Assembly: GCA_002284875.1 (NCBI GenBank)
Contig: CP015604.1
Span: 1,302,001 to 1,366,000 of the forward strand
DNA: 64,000 bases
Direction: 5' to 3'
Source of the DNA: Actinobacteria bacterium IMCC26103
GTDB taxonomy: Bacteria; Actinomycetota; Actinomycetes; Nanopelagicales; Nanopelagicaceae
How positions within the stretch are numbered: the stretch's first letter is position 1; each line of letters begins with the position of its first letter. Of the stretch, positions 46,171 to 55,291 are shown in pieces. The translations under genes and the position numbers were made by a program. The notes under the pieces were generated by a model, which searched no databases, had not been told where the DNA came from, and was given only the letters and a program-made list of their open reading frames with translations.

Positions 46171-46881
46171 TCAAGCCTTTCCAAACCTTCTATCTCTCTC
46201 CGAATACTCCTCGATCGCTTTCCAAAGCAATTTTGGCGTCATATCCGGCCATAAGACATCCATAAAGACGAACTCGGCATAGACCGATTGCCACGGTAAG
46301 AAATTACTGGTGCGCTGTTCACCTGAGGATCGCAAGAAGAGATCAACATCGCGCATCTTTGGTGAATACAAATACTTTTCAATCGTTTTCTCGGTGATTG
46401 CATCTGGCTTTAACTTGCCACGTTTAACATCGCGCGCCAGTGCAGTTGTGGCATCGACGATCTCAGCACGACCACCGTAATTAACGCACATATTTAAGGT
46501 AAGGGTTTTATTCTTCTTAGTTAAATCTTCGGCCTCTTCTAGCTCGGCAATAACAGATTTCCATAGGCGCTGGGGGCGACCAATCCATTGAATCTTCACA
46601 CCCATCTCATTTAAGCGATCACGGCGCCGGCGCAAAACATCGCGGCTATAGCCCATCAGGAATTTAACTTCCTCCGGCGTGCGCTTCCAATTTTCAGTCG
46701 AAAAGGCATATGCGCTTAACTCTTTCACGCCAAAGCCAATGGCTGCTTCTACTAAATCAAAGAGAACTTTCTCACCGGCTTCATGTCCGGCAGTCCTTGG
46801 TAATCCTCGCTCTTTCGCCCAACGCCCATTGCCATCCATAACGATGGCGATATGTTGTGGGACTTCAATTTTCTTGGCCAC
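46171..46881 (-). CDS. uppS: Isoprenyl transferase (undecaprenyl pyrophosphate synthase type)
   Basis: Makes a long-chain cis-polyprenyl diphosphate, the lipid carrier of peptidoglycan precursors. The 236 residues have [20 protein letters not shown] (catalytic Asp and P-loop), [23 protein letters not shown], and the [21 protein letters not shown] signature. It lies three bases after recO. The product chain length cannot be read from sequence. Confidence 0.94.
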   Translation of the reverse strand: MAKKIEVPQHIAIVMDGNGRWAKERGLPRTAGHEAGEKVLFDLVEAAIGFGVKELSAYAFSTENWKRTPEEVKFLMGYSRDVLRRRRDRLNEMGVKIQWIGRPQRLWKSVIAELEEAEDLTKKNKTLTLNMCVNYGGRAEIVDATTALARDVKRGKLKPDAITEKTIEKYLYSPKMRDVDLFLRSSGEQRTSNFLPWQSVYAEFVFMDVLWPDMTPKLLWKAIEEYSERDRRFGKA

Positions 46882-46884
46882 GAA

Positions 46885-47616
46885 TTAAACTCTCTCCACA
46901 ATCGGCAGGCTACGCAGCCCACGTTCTAGATGCCATTGTAAGTACGCAATAACTAAACCACTAGCCTCGCGCCGATTACGAGGCTCACTTGCCTGCGCAA
47001 TATCCCAATCACCGCTTAACAGCGCACCTAACAATTCGAGAGTCTCAGGGGCAGGTGTTGCACATGCTGATGGTCGGCAATCTGCGCAAACTGATCCGCC
47101 GCCGACTAGCGAGAAGTAACGGTGCGGTCCTTCCTTTTCACAACGCGAACAATTTGAAGTAGATGGCGCATAACCACCAATTGCAAGGGAGCGAAGTAAG
47201 AAGGCATCCAAAATAAGCGATGCGTCATAACGGCTTTCAGCCAGCGCTTTCATGCCGCCGACAACTAGCTGAAACTCTTGCAGCGCAGGTTCATATTCTT
47301 GCGAGGTAAATCGCTCGGCAGTTTCTAAGATCGCAGATGCAATTGTCCAGCGCTGATAATCCTCAGTTAACGCTTCGCCATAATTATTGATCGCTTCGAC
47401 TTGAGTAATAGTGTCGAAGGTGCGGCCTTTATGTAATTGGATATCAACGTGGCTACCAGGCTCTAAACGCGCACCAAATTTAGACATCGTGCGGCGTACA
47501 CCTTTAGCGACTCCGCGCACGCGACCATGTTCGCGGGTTAGTAATGTGATGATGCGATCTGCTTCACCCAGCTTTTGGGTACGCAAGATAATTGCTTCGT
47601 CACGATAAAGGCTCAC
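46885..47616 (-). CDS. recO: DNA repair protein RecO
   Basis: A recombination mediator that helps load RecA on SSB-coated DNA with RecR. The 243-residue protein has the N-terminal OB-fold (YRDEAIILRTQKLGEADRIITLLTREHGRV), a central helical domain and a zinc-finger-like segment (CSRCEKEG... CADCRPSA). It starts at GTG with TACCTT seven bases upstream (leaderless) and leads the recO-uppS pair, a common actinobacterial order after leuA. Confidence 0.93.
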   Translation of the reverse strand: MSLYRDEAIILRTQKLGEADRIITLLTREHGRVRGVAKGVRRTMSKFGARLEPGSHVDIQLHKGRTFDTITQVEAINNYGEALTEDYQRWTIASAILETAERFTSQEYEPALQEFQLVVGGMKALAESRYDASLILDAFLLRSLAIGGYAPSTSNCSRCEKEGPHRYFSLVGGGSVCADCRPSACATPAPETLELLGALLSGDWDIAQASEPRNRREASGLVIAYLQWHLERGLRSLPIVERV

Positions 47617-47623
47617 GAAGGTA

Positions 47624-47629
47624 AAGGTA
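47624..47629 (-). promoter_or_regulatory. -10 element, leaderless promoter of recO-uppS
   Basis: Minus-strand TACCTT, seven bases (TACCTTC), then GTG 47616. The hexamer lies two bases outside the leuA stop. Confidence 0.5.
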
Positions 47630-47630
47630 G

Positions 47631-49370
<1,740 letters not shown>

Positions 49371-49379
49371 CTAAATTTT

Positions 49380-49430
49380 GGGTTTTGTCGGGTTTTACCG
49401 GTGCGACAAACCCCGCGGCGAGGGGACCGG
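49380..49430 (-). promoter_or_regulatory. Attenuator-like alternative stem-loops before leuA
   Basis: Stem B pairs 49380-49390 with 49404-49413 (GGGTTTGTCG with CGACAAAACCC) and ends about seven bases before the leuA ribosome site. Stem A pairs 49398-49402 with 49426-49430 (CCGGT with ACCGG), enclosing a CCCC/GGGG pairing (49411-49414 with 49422-49425), and begins right after the leader stop. They share bases 49411-49413, so they should compete. There is no T-run after stem B, so control may act on translation. Confidence 0.55.
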
Positions 49431-49431
49431 C

Positions 49432-49491
49432 TTACTTGGCCCCGCCACGGCAGCGAAGGAGGAGGCTGCGAAGTGTCACGGTTAAAGACAT
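49432..49491 (-). CDS. leuA leader peptide, 19 aa
   Basis: ATG 49491 to TAA 49432 encodes MSLTVTLRSLLLRCRGGAK. It has five leucines, three of them consecutive (CTC CTC CTT), then Arg-Cys-Arg-Gly. Leucine-rich leaders of this kind with an LLLR-type core precede leuA in other actinobacteria. A TACTAT hexamer stands six bases upstream, so transcription would begin at its ATG. Stalling at the leucine codons would bias the two downstream stem-loops. Confidence 0.72.
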   Translation of the reverse strand: MSLTVTLRSLLLRCRGGAK

Positions 49492-49497
49492 GGTGAA

Positions 49498-49503
49498 ATA
49501 GTA
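49498..49503 (-). promoter_or_regulatory. -10 element, leaderless promoter of the leuA leader
   Basis: Minus-strand TACTAT, six bases (TTCACC), then the leader ATG. Confidence 0.55.
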
Positions 49504-49544
49504 ACGCGCAGCCTTACTTATGAGCAAGTGGAGTTGAAACTGAG

Positions 49545-50498
49545 TTAGAAAATGTGAATCTGCTCCATGACTTCCATAATTTTCACAGTTTCAGCAAGGC
49601 TCAAGATTGGGCTTTCGGTAAGGCCCTTGGCGATGCACTCTTCAACATGGATAGCTTGATATTGCATTCCGCGTCCATTTATCTTCTCTTCATATTTGCG
49701 TACCAACTTATGTTGGCTGTCATAAATAGTAAATGTGGTCTGTTCAAAGAACCAGCCATCTATTTCAATTCGACCCTTTGTGCCGTGGATTGCCGCGTTA
49801 AGCGTTCCGGCCATAGTCATACAGGAATTAACTAAAGCCAAACTGCCATTGTTATATTGCAGAACTGCAGCAGTTGCCGAATCAACTCCGGTATCAGTCA
49901 TGATTGATTTTCCGCTGACTGAATCTGGAATTCCAAGAGTTCGGATCGCCATATGAATTGGATAAATACCTAAGTCATAATGTGCACCGCCGCCTTGCTC
50001 GCGATTCCAAAGTCGGGGCGCTCTTTCAATTGGTAAGTACTGGCTGTGATCGGCATATACAAAATGTGGAGTTCCGATTTCGCCAGCTTCAATTGCGGCA
50101 AAGACGGCGTTCATAGTTGGCAAGAAGCGAGTCCACATCGCTTCCATAACAAATACTTTTTTGCGCTTTGCGGCAGCATAGATTTCATGCGCATCTGCAG
50201 CGTTCATGGTGAAAGGCTTTTCTAGAAGTACATGCTTACCTGCTTCGATGGCAAGCAGGGCATGGTCGCGGTGCAGCGTCTGCACAGTTGATATATAAAT
50301 AACATCTACTTCAGGATCTGCCACCAGAGATGCGTAATCAGGATGGCGATTTGGGATATTAAATTGATCAGCAAAAGCGTTGGTGCGTTCCATGTCGCGC
50401 GTAGCAACGGCTTGGATTTTTAGCCCAGCATGACCAAAATCTGCTGCGATGATCTTGGCAATTCCGCCTGCTCCTAAATAACCCCAACGAAGTGCCAT
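49545..50498 (-). CDS. Gfo/Idh/MocA oxidoreductase
   Basis: A 317-residue dehydrogenase: WGYLGAGGIAKIIAADF (Rossmann), LEKPFTMNAADAHE (catalytic Lys), MEAMWTRFLPTMNAV, and the GGGAHYDLGIYPIHMA motif. It resembles the dimeric-dihydrodiol/1,5-anhydro-sugar dehydrogenase subgroup and is closest to the paralogue at 26821. It has a good AGGAGAG ribosome site. It follows heliorhodopsin by 43 bases, partly tandem repeats, and could be read from that transcript. Confidence 0.83.
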   Translation of the reverse strand: MALRWGYLGAGGIAKIIAADFGHAGLKIQAVATRDMERTNAFADQFNIPNRHPDYASLVADPEVDVIYISTVQTLHRDHALLAIEAGKHVLLEKPFTMNAADAHEIYAAAKRKKVFVMEAMWTRFLPTMNAVFAAIEAGEIGTPHFVYADHSQYLPIERAPRLWNREQGGGAHYDLGIYPIHMAIRTLGIPDSVSGKSIMTDTGVDSATAAVLQYNNGSLALVNSCMTMAGTLNAAIHGTKGRIEIDGWFFEQTTFTIYDSQHKLVRKYEEKINGRGMQYQAIHVEECIAKGLTESPILSLAETVKIMEVMEQIHIF

Positions 50499-50517
50499 GA
50501 CTCTCCTTATTTCTTAA

Positions 50518-50547
50518 ATGGAAATTAATTATGGAAATTAATTATGG
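50518..50547. repeat. Two and a half copies of a 13-base tandem repeat
   Basis: ATGGAAATTAATT occurs at 50518-50530 and 50531-50543, with a partial third copy at 50544. It covers the stop codon of heliorhodopsin and the spacer to the next gene. Confidence 0.85.
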
Positions 50548-51303
50548 AATAAGTGTATTGGCGAATATCTGCCAAGCAAGTAGCGATTTCGCAACAAGGG
50601 ATAGCGTTATATAGGTGCGCTCTCCCCGTAGATAATCAGCCCATTTGCCAACTTTCTTGTATTGCAAGTATTGAACGAGTGCGAATGAGTTAAAGAGGAT
50701 GAAAATCGTAAAGACGATGAAGTAGACAAAAGTAGGCGCTTTATTCTCGCCGGCTCCGCCTATGGCAAAGACATAGAAGACCAGCGCAAGCCAAGGAACG
50801 ATGCCGGCGATACAGCCGAAGATAAATGGCACCCAGCCACCATTGCCAGGTTCTTCATATTTCTCTTGCAGCCATCCAAATAAAATCATGGAAGCGTTGA
50901 CGCCAAAGATGGAAATCAAGGCGGTGATATCTGAAATTCCAGTTATCTGTGCAATCAGAACGATCATTACGGAAGAGCTGATTGAATATTCAACCCAACG
51001 GAAGAAGTTTCGGTGTGCAGCAAGTCCTGCGATATAGCGAGGGAAGAATTTTGGGCTAATGACAACAAAATGAGCAAGCGATGAAAGCCCCAAGAAAATT
51101 GCAACACCGATTGCAAGTGGTGCGTTGTACAAAATAATTAGATCACCGTATGTGCTTCCAGGAGGGCCGGACATGTATCGCGCAGTTATTGGTAAAGTGA
51201 AATCTGTTGCCAAGGCAAGAACTGCCACCATCTGTGCCAGGTGAAGAACGCCGGCGATTAAATTGATGCGGCGCAAACCGCTATCGGTAATCTCTTTAGC
51301 CAT
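50542..51303 (-). CDS. Heliorhodopsin
   Basis: A 253-residue seven-helix retinal protein of the heliorhodopsin family, which has inverted topology (N-terminus inside) and does not pump ions in known members. Hallmarks are FRWVEYSISSSVMIVLIAQ with counterion E105, VNASMILFGWLQEKY, FNSFALVQYLQY, and YITLSLVAKSLLAWQIF with Schiff-base K239. H21 and H78 match the two inner histidines of the family type protein. It is leaderless by a TACTTT hexamer overlapping the arm of a stem-loop after glnA. Its neighbour is a glutamine synthetase; binding of such a synthetase by an actinobacterial heliorhodopsin has been reported, as I recall. Confidence 0.95.
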   Translation of the reverse strand: MAKEITDSGLRRINLIAGVLHLAQMVAVLALATDFTLPITARYMSGPPGSTYGDLIILYNAPLAIGVAIFLGLSSLAHFVVISPKFFPRYIAGLAAHRNFFRWVEYSISSSVMIVLIAQITGISDITALISIFGVNASMILFGWLQEKYEEPGNGGWVPFIFGCIAGIVPWLALVFYVFAIGGAGENKAPTFVYFIVFTIFILFNSFALVQYLQYKKVGKWADYLRGERTYITLSLVAKSLLAWQIFANTLIP

Positions 51304-51309
51304 ACCAAT

Positions 51310-51315
51310 AAAGTA
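51310..51315 (-). promoter_or_regulatory. -10 element, leaderless promoter of heliorhodopsin
   Basis: Minus-strand TACTTT, six bases (ATTGGT), then ATG 51303. It immediately follows the stem-loop after glnA. Confidence 0.55.
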
Positions 51316-51331
51316 GCAGCCAAAGGCTGCT
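51310..51331 (-). terminator. Stem-loop between glnA and heliorhodopsin
   Basis: AGCAGCC and GGCTGCT pair perfectly around a TTT loop (51315-51331), followed on the minus strand by ACTTTATT. It may terminate glnA transcripts, while its T-rich tail forms the heliorhodopsin -10 element. Confidence 0.5.
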
Positions 51332-51339
51332 TTACCCCG

Positions 51340-52653
51340 TTAAAGAACTGGCAAATACCGATCTAATTCGTAGGCGCTTACCTGGCGGCGGTAGTCCTGC
51401 CATTCGACGCGCTTATTGCGTAGAACATATTCAAAGACGTGCTCGCCCAAAGTCTCACGTACGAGTTCGCTCTTCTCCATAACCGCAATCGCTTCATCGA
51501 GGTTGGCCGGCAGCGAAGCAGGAGCTGCATCATCGGTGAGCTCATATTTTTCTTCAATTCCTTTAAGGCCAGCTGCCAACATAACTGCATATGCCAGATA
51601 TGGATTGCAGGCCGAATCCGGAGAACGGAATTCAATTCGCGTTGAGTTCTCTTTATTTGGTTTATACATCGGAATACGCACTAAAGCGCTGCGATTGTTA
51701 TGGCCCCAGTTAATTAAAGCTGGCGCTTCTCCACCGCCTTGCAGGCGCTTGTAAGAGTTAACCCATTGATTTGTTACCGCAGTAATTTCAGATGAGTGCT
51801 TCAAAATGCCAGCGATAAATGAGCGCGCCACTTTCGATAAATTAAATTCGGCAGATGCATCATAGAAAGCATTCTTCTCGCCTTCAAATAAAGATACGTG
51901 GGTATGCATACCGCTGCCCGGGTGATCAGTAAATGGCTTTGGCATAAAGGAGGCGTAGAAACCTTGTTCTAGCGCCACTTCTTTAATCACATGGCGAAAG
52001 GTCATGATGTTATCTGCGGTGCTTAAAGCATCGGCATAACGTAGATCAATTTCTTGCTGACCAGGTGCTCCTTCATGATGGCTAAATTCAACCGAGATTC
52101 CCATTGCTTCCAGCATCGTGATCGCTTGGCGCCGAAAGTCATGTCCCACAACTGCTGGCGTGTGATCGAAATACCCACCTTGATCAACTGGAATCGGTTG
52201 TTCGCCTTTTACGGGAGCTGATTTAAATAAGAAGAATTCAATTTCCGGATGGGTGTAACAGGTGTAACCCATCTGCGCTGCCTTATTTAAAGTACGGCGC
52301 AATACATTGCGGGGATCGGCATGCGATGGTGAACCATCTGGCATCGTAATATCGCAGAACATACGAGCCGCCCCTGGTGATTCAGTACGCCAAGGCAGAA
52401 TAGAAAATGTTGCAGGGTCCGGTTTTGCCAACATATCTGATTCGGTAACGCGCGCAAAACCTTCAATCGCCGAACCATCAAAACCAATACCTTCTTCAAA
52501 GGCATTGACTAATTCCGCAGGTGCGATCGCAACTGATTTGAGATAACCCAAGACATCGGTAAACCACAATCGGATAAAGCGAATATTGCGCTCTTCAATT
52601 GTGCGCAGCACAAACTCTTGCTGCTTGCTCATTTGTGAATCGTTAGCGGACAT
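51340..52653 (-). CDS. Type I glutamine synthetase, GlnA2-like
   Basis: Makes glutamine from glutamate and ammonia with ATP. From ATG 52653 it is 437 aa; the ATG at 52662 is also possible. I prefer 52653 because CAAGAT lies seven bases upstream. Motifs are WFTDVLGYLKSVAI, IGFDGSAIEGFARV, HHEGAPGQQEIDLRYADAL, GMHTHVSLF, NRSALVRIP and EFRSPDSACNPYLA. The YxKQQEFVLRTIEERNIRFIRLW-type start and absence of an NLYxLPPE adenylylation loop point to the GlnA2 class, not the adenylylated GlnA1. Heliorhodopsin follows 36 bases later. Confidence 0.92.
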   Translation of the reverse strand: MSANDSQMSKQQEFVLRTIEERNIRFIRLWFTDVLGYLKSVAIAPAELVNAFEEGIGFDGSAIEGFARVTESDMLAKPDPATFSILPWRTESPGAARMFCDITMPDGSPSHADPRNVLRRTLNKAAQMGYTCYTHPEIEFFLFKSAPVKGEQPIPVDQGGYFDHTPAVVGHDFRRQAITMLEAMGISVEFSHHEGAPGQQEIDLRYADALSTADNIMTFRHVIKEVALEQGFYASFMPKPFTDHPGSGMHTHVSLFEGEKNAFYDASAEFNLSKVARSFIAGILKHSSEITAVTNQWVNSYKRLQGGGEAPALINWGHNNRSALVRIPMYKPNKENSTRIEFRSPDSACNPYLAYAVMLAAGLKGIEEKYELTDDAAPASLPANLDEAIAVMEKSELVRETLGEHVFEYVLRNKRVEWQDYRRQVSAYELDRYLPVL

Positions 52654-52696
52654 AGCCCACATCTTGCCAAGGCCAAGTTACGGCTGTGTTACAAAC

Positions 52697-54361
52697 CTAT
52701 TCGCTCCAGCGGCTCGTCATTGGTAAGCGGCGATCCTTACCGAATGCCCGCTTAGAAACCTTGGTGCCCGGTGGATATTGGCGGCGCTTGTATTCGGCCT
52801 TATCGACCATGGCAATTACGCGTCGGACCAGCGCTTCGTCAAAACCCGCGGCAATCAACGCAGCGGAACCTTGATCATCATCGACATAAGCAGTTAAGAC
52901 GTGATCTAGTAATAGGTAATCAGGAAGTGAATCAGAATCTTTCTGATCAGGGCGCAGTTCCGCACTTGGTTCTTTCTCAATTGAGTTAACTGGAATTGGT
53001 TCGGCTTCACCACGAGTGCGCGCCAGTTCATTGCGCCAACGAGATAAGGCCCAGACATCGGTCTTATAAATATCTTTAATTGGCGCAAAGCCACCCACGG
53101 CATCGCCATAAAGCGTGGAATAACCAACGGCTAGCTCTGATTTATTGCCAGTTGCTAAAACTAAGTGGCCCTCTTGATTTGAGATACCCATCAAAGTTGT
53201 GCCGCGAACGCGCGCCTGCAAGTTTTCTTCAGCTAAACCCTTCAAAGTTAAATTAGCCATATAGGCATCTACCATCGGCGCAATTGGCACGGTGCGAAAG
53301 TGAATACCTGTGGCATCGGCCAGCGCTTGCGCATCAGAGATCGAATGGCTAGATGAATATTTACTTGGCATGGCAACGCCATTTACACACTTGGCGCCAA
53401 TTGCATCAATAGCAATCGCCGCAACCAGTGCAGAATCGATGCCACCTGATAAACCAACGACAACGCTTCGGAAACCATTCTTTTCTACATAATCTCTCAA
53501 ACCAATTACCAAGGCTTGCCAAATTTCTTCGCGGTCATCTAGGCGAATGGCGACCCCTGAAATTAAGGTGCGCTCGATCTGGGCTTCATCTTCTGAGATA
53601 ACTACATCTGGTGTGCTGGTCTTGGTGGCCACATCGATATCTACAATTGCGATGCCATCTTCAAATTGTGGTGCGCGCGCAATGACTGCGCCATCTGCAC
53701 CAACGACAATGCTGTCGCCATCAAAGACCAGATCATCTTGGCCGCCGGTCATATTGACATAGACCAGCGGTGCTTGTGCCTGGCGAGCGCGCTTGGTTAC
53801 CAAAGCAAGCCGCACATCATCTTTGGCGCGTTCATACGGTGATCCATTAGGAACAATAACTAAGCCGGGTTTACGCGCGGCAAGCTGGGCTGTAATTCCG
53901 CCATCGATCCAGAGATCTTCACAAATTGCGATACCAACATCAACGCCATTGATGCGAACGACCAGTGTCTTATCCCCCGGAACAAAGTTACGAAATTCAT
54001 CGAAGACGCCGTAATTAGGCAAATGGCATTTGGCATAACGCGCCTTGATCACACCGCCAGAAATTACCGCCACCATATTTTGTGGAGCGCCATCGACTTG
54101 GCCAAGGTAGCCAACGATTGCGACAGTTTCACCAGTTAGCTCACCAGCTAATTGGGCGATCGCCTTTTGGCTAGCAGCTTGGAAAGATGGGCGCAGCGCT
54201 AAATCTTCTACGGGATATCCAGTTAAAACCATTTCGGGAAAGACGACGATATGTGCGCCGGCGTCTTGAGCGCTGGCAAAGTTCTCGCGCACCAAGGCAG
54301 CATTGGCTGCCAGGTCACCGACAGTCGGGTTGACCTGCGCCAGCGCTATGCGCAACTTCAT
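52697..54361 (-). CDS. nadE: Glutamine-dependent NAD+ synthetase NadE
   Basis: Last step of NAD synthesis: amidates deamido-NAD using ammonia from glutamine. The 554-residue two-domain enzyme has an N-terminal nitrilase/glutaminase part (VVFPEMVLTGYPVEDL, YAKCHLPNYGVFDE, GIAICEDLWI with Glu, Lys, Cys triad) and a C-terminal ligase (VVGLSGGIDSALVAAIA, GNKSELAVGYSTLYGD). It lies just upstream of glnA, whose product supplies glutamine. TACTCT six bases before the ATG indicates a leaderless transcript; the hexamer is inside an inverted repeat. Confidence 0.95.
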   Translation of the reverse strand: MKLRIALAQVNPTVGDLAANAALVRENFASAQDAGAHIVVFPEMVLTGYPVEDLALRPSFQAASQKAIAQLAGELTGETVAIVGYLGQVDGAPQNMVAVISGGVIKARYAKCHLPNYGVFDEFRNFVPGDKTLVVRINGVDVGIAICEDLWIDGGITAQLAARKPGLVIVPNGSPYERAKDDVRLALVTKRARQAQAPLVYVNMTGGQDDLVFDGDSIVVGADGAVIARAPQFEDGIAIVDIDVATKTSTPDVVISEDEAQIERTLISGVAIRLDDREEIWQALVIGLRDYVEKNGFRSVVVGLSGGIDSALVAAIAIDAIGAKCVNGVAMPSKYSSSHSISDAQALADATGIHFRTVPIAPMVDAYMANLTLKGLAEENLQARVRGTTLMGISNQEGHLVLATGNKSELAVGYSTLYGDAVGGFAPIKDIYKTDVWALSRWRNELARTRGEAEPIPVNSIEKEPSAELRPDQKDSDSLPDYLLLDHVLTAYVDDDQGSAALIAAGFDEALVRRVIAMVDKAEYKRRQYPPGTKVSKRAFGKDRRLPMTSRWSE

Positions 54362-54367
54362 ACTTCA

Positions 54368-54390
54368 AGAGTAATGGAATACGATTACTC
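54368..54390. promoter_or_regulatory. Inverted repeat over the nadE -10 element
   Basis: GAGTAAT (54369-54375) and ATTACTC (54384-54390) form a perfect seven-base inverted repeat with an eight-base spacer. The left arm overlaps the minus-strand -10 TACTCT (54368-54373). A repressor bound here would block nadE and could also affect panB. Confidence 0.5.
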
Positions 54391-54452
54391 CAAGAACCCT
54401 CAATAGATAAGACCCGGAGACTTCTCGCGAAGCTTCGAGGCTGGAGGAAAGA

Positions 54453-55286
54453 ATGTCACCAAAATCTGGAACTACAACGACCCTTTATGGCGGTGCCTCC
54501 CATCGCCGCGTCACGATCGTCGATCTCAAAGCGGCCAAGGTCGCTGGCGAAAAGTGGGCAGCCCTTACTTCGTATGAGCAGATGACCGCTGAGATATTTG
54601 ATCAGGCCGGCATCCCGGTGTTGTTAGTTGGCGATAGCGCCGGCAACAACTTTCTCGGTGGCGAAAATACGATCGCCGTTACCGTCGATGAATTAATACC
54701 TCTTACCCGCGCGGTGGTTCGCGCCTCAAAGCGCGCCCTGGTGATCGCTGATCTGCCCTTTGGTTCATATGAAAATTCACCTGAACAAGCACTTGCCACA
54801 TCAACTCGCTTCTTTAAGGAAGCTGGCGCAATGGCCGTTAAATTAGAAGGCGCACATTTAGCAACAGTTGAAAAGTTAACCGCTGCCGGAATTCCAGTTA
54901 TGGGCCACCTAGGCCTTACCCCGCAATCACTTCATCAACTCGGTGGCTATCGCGTGCAAGGTCGCGAAGATGGCGATGCCATTTTGGCTGCGGCCATAGC
55001 GTTAGAAAAGGCGGGCGCCTTTGCCATTGTTCTCGAGCTAGTTCCAGCAGAACTGGCTGCGCGAATTACCGATGCCCTTTCTATTCCAACTGTTGGAATC
55101 GGGGCGGGAGTTAACTGTGATGCCCAGATTTTAGTTTGGACCGATTTAGTCGGGCTAACTGCCAAGCCACCGAAATTAGCTAAGGTCTATCGCAACCTGC
55201 GCCAAGAGATAACGGGTGCTGCCGAAGAATTCGCTCGCGATGTGCGTGGGGGAACTTTCCCTGGGCCTGAAAATACTTTTAACTAG
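54453..55286 (+). CDS. panB: 3-methyl-2-oxobutanoate hydroxymethyltransferase PanB
   Basis: First step of pantothenate synthesis: adds a hydroxymethyl group from methylene-THF to 2-oxoisovalerate. The 277-residue TIM barrel has ALTSYEQMTAEIFDQAGIPVLLVGDSAGN, DLPFGSYE, AVKLEGAH, GIPVMGHLGLTPQS and GIGAGVNCDAQILVW. GGAGGAAAG is a strong ribosome site. It is divergent from nadE, bringing two cofactor pathways under one promoter region. 2-Oxoisovalerate is also the LeuA substrate. Confidence 0.95.
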   Translation: MSPKSGTTTTLYGGASHRRVTIVDLKAAKVAGEKWAALTSYEQMTAEIFDQAGIPVLLVGDSAGNNFLGGENTIAVTVDELIPLTRAVVRASKRALVIADLPFGSYENSPEQALATSTRFFKEAGAMAVKLEGAHLATVEKLTAAGIPVMGHLGLTPQSLHQLGGYRVQGREDGDAILAAAIALEKAGAFAIVLELVPAELAARITDALSIPTVGIGAGVNCDAQILVWTDLVGLTAKPPKLAKVYRNLRQEITGAAEEFARDVRGGTFPGPENTFN

Positions 55287-55291
55287 TTCCC

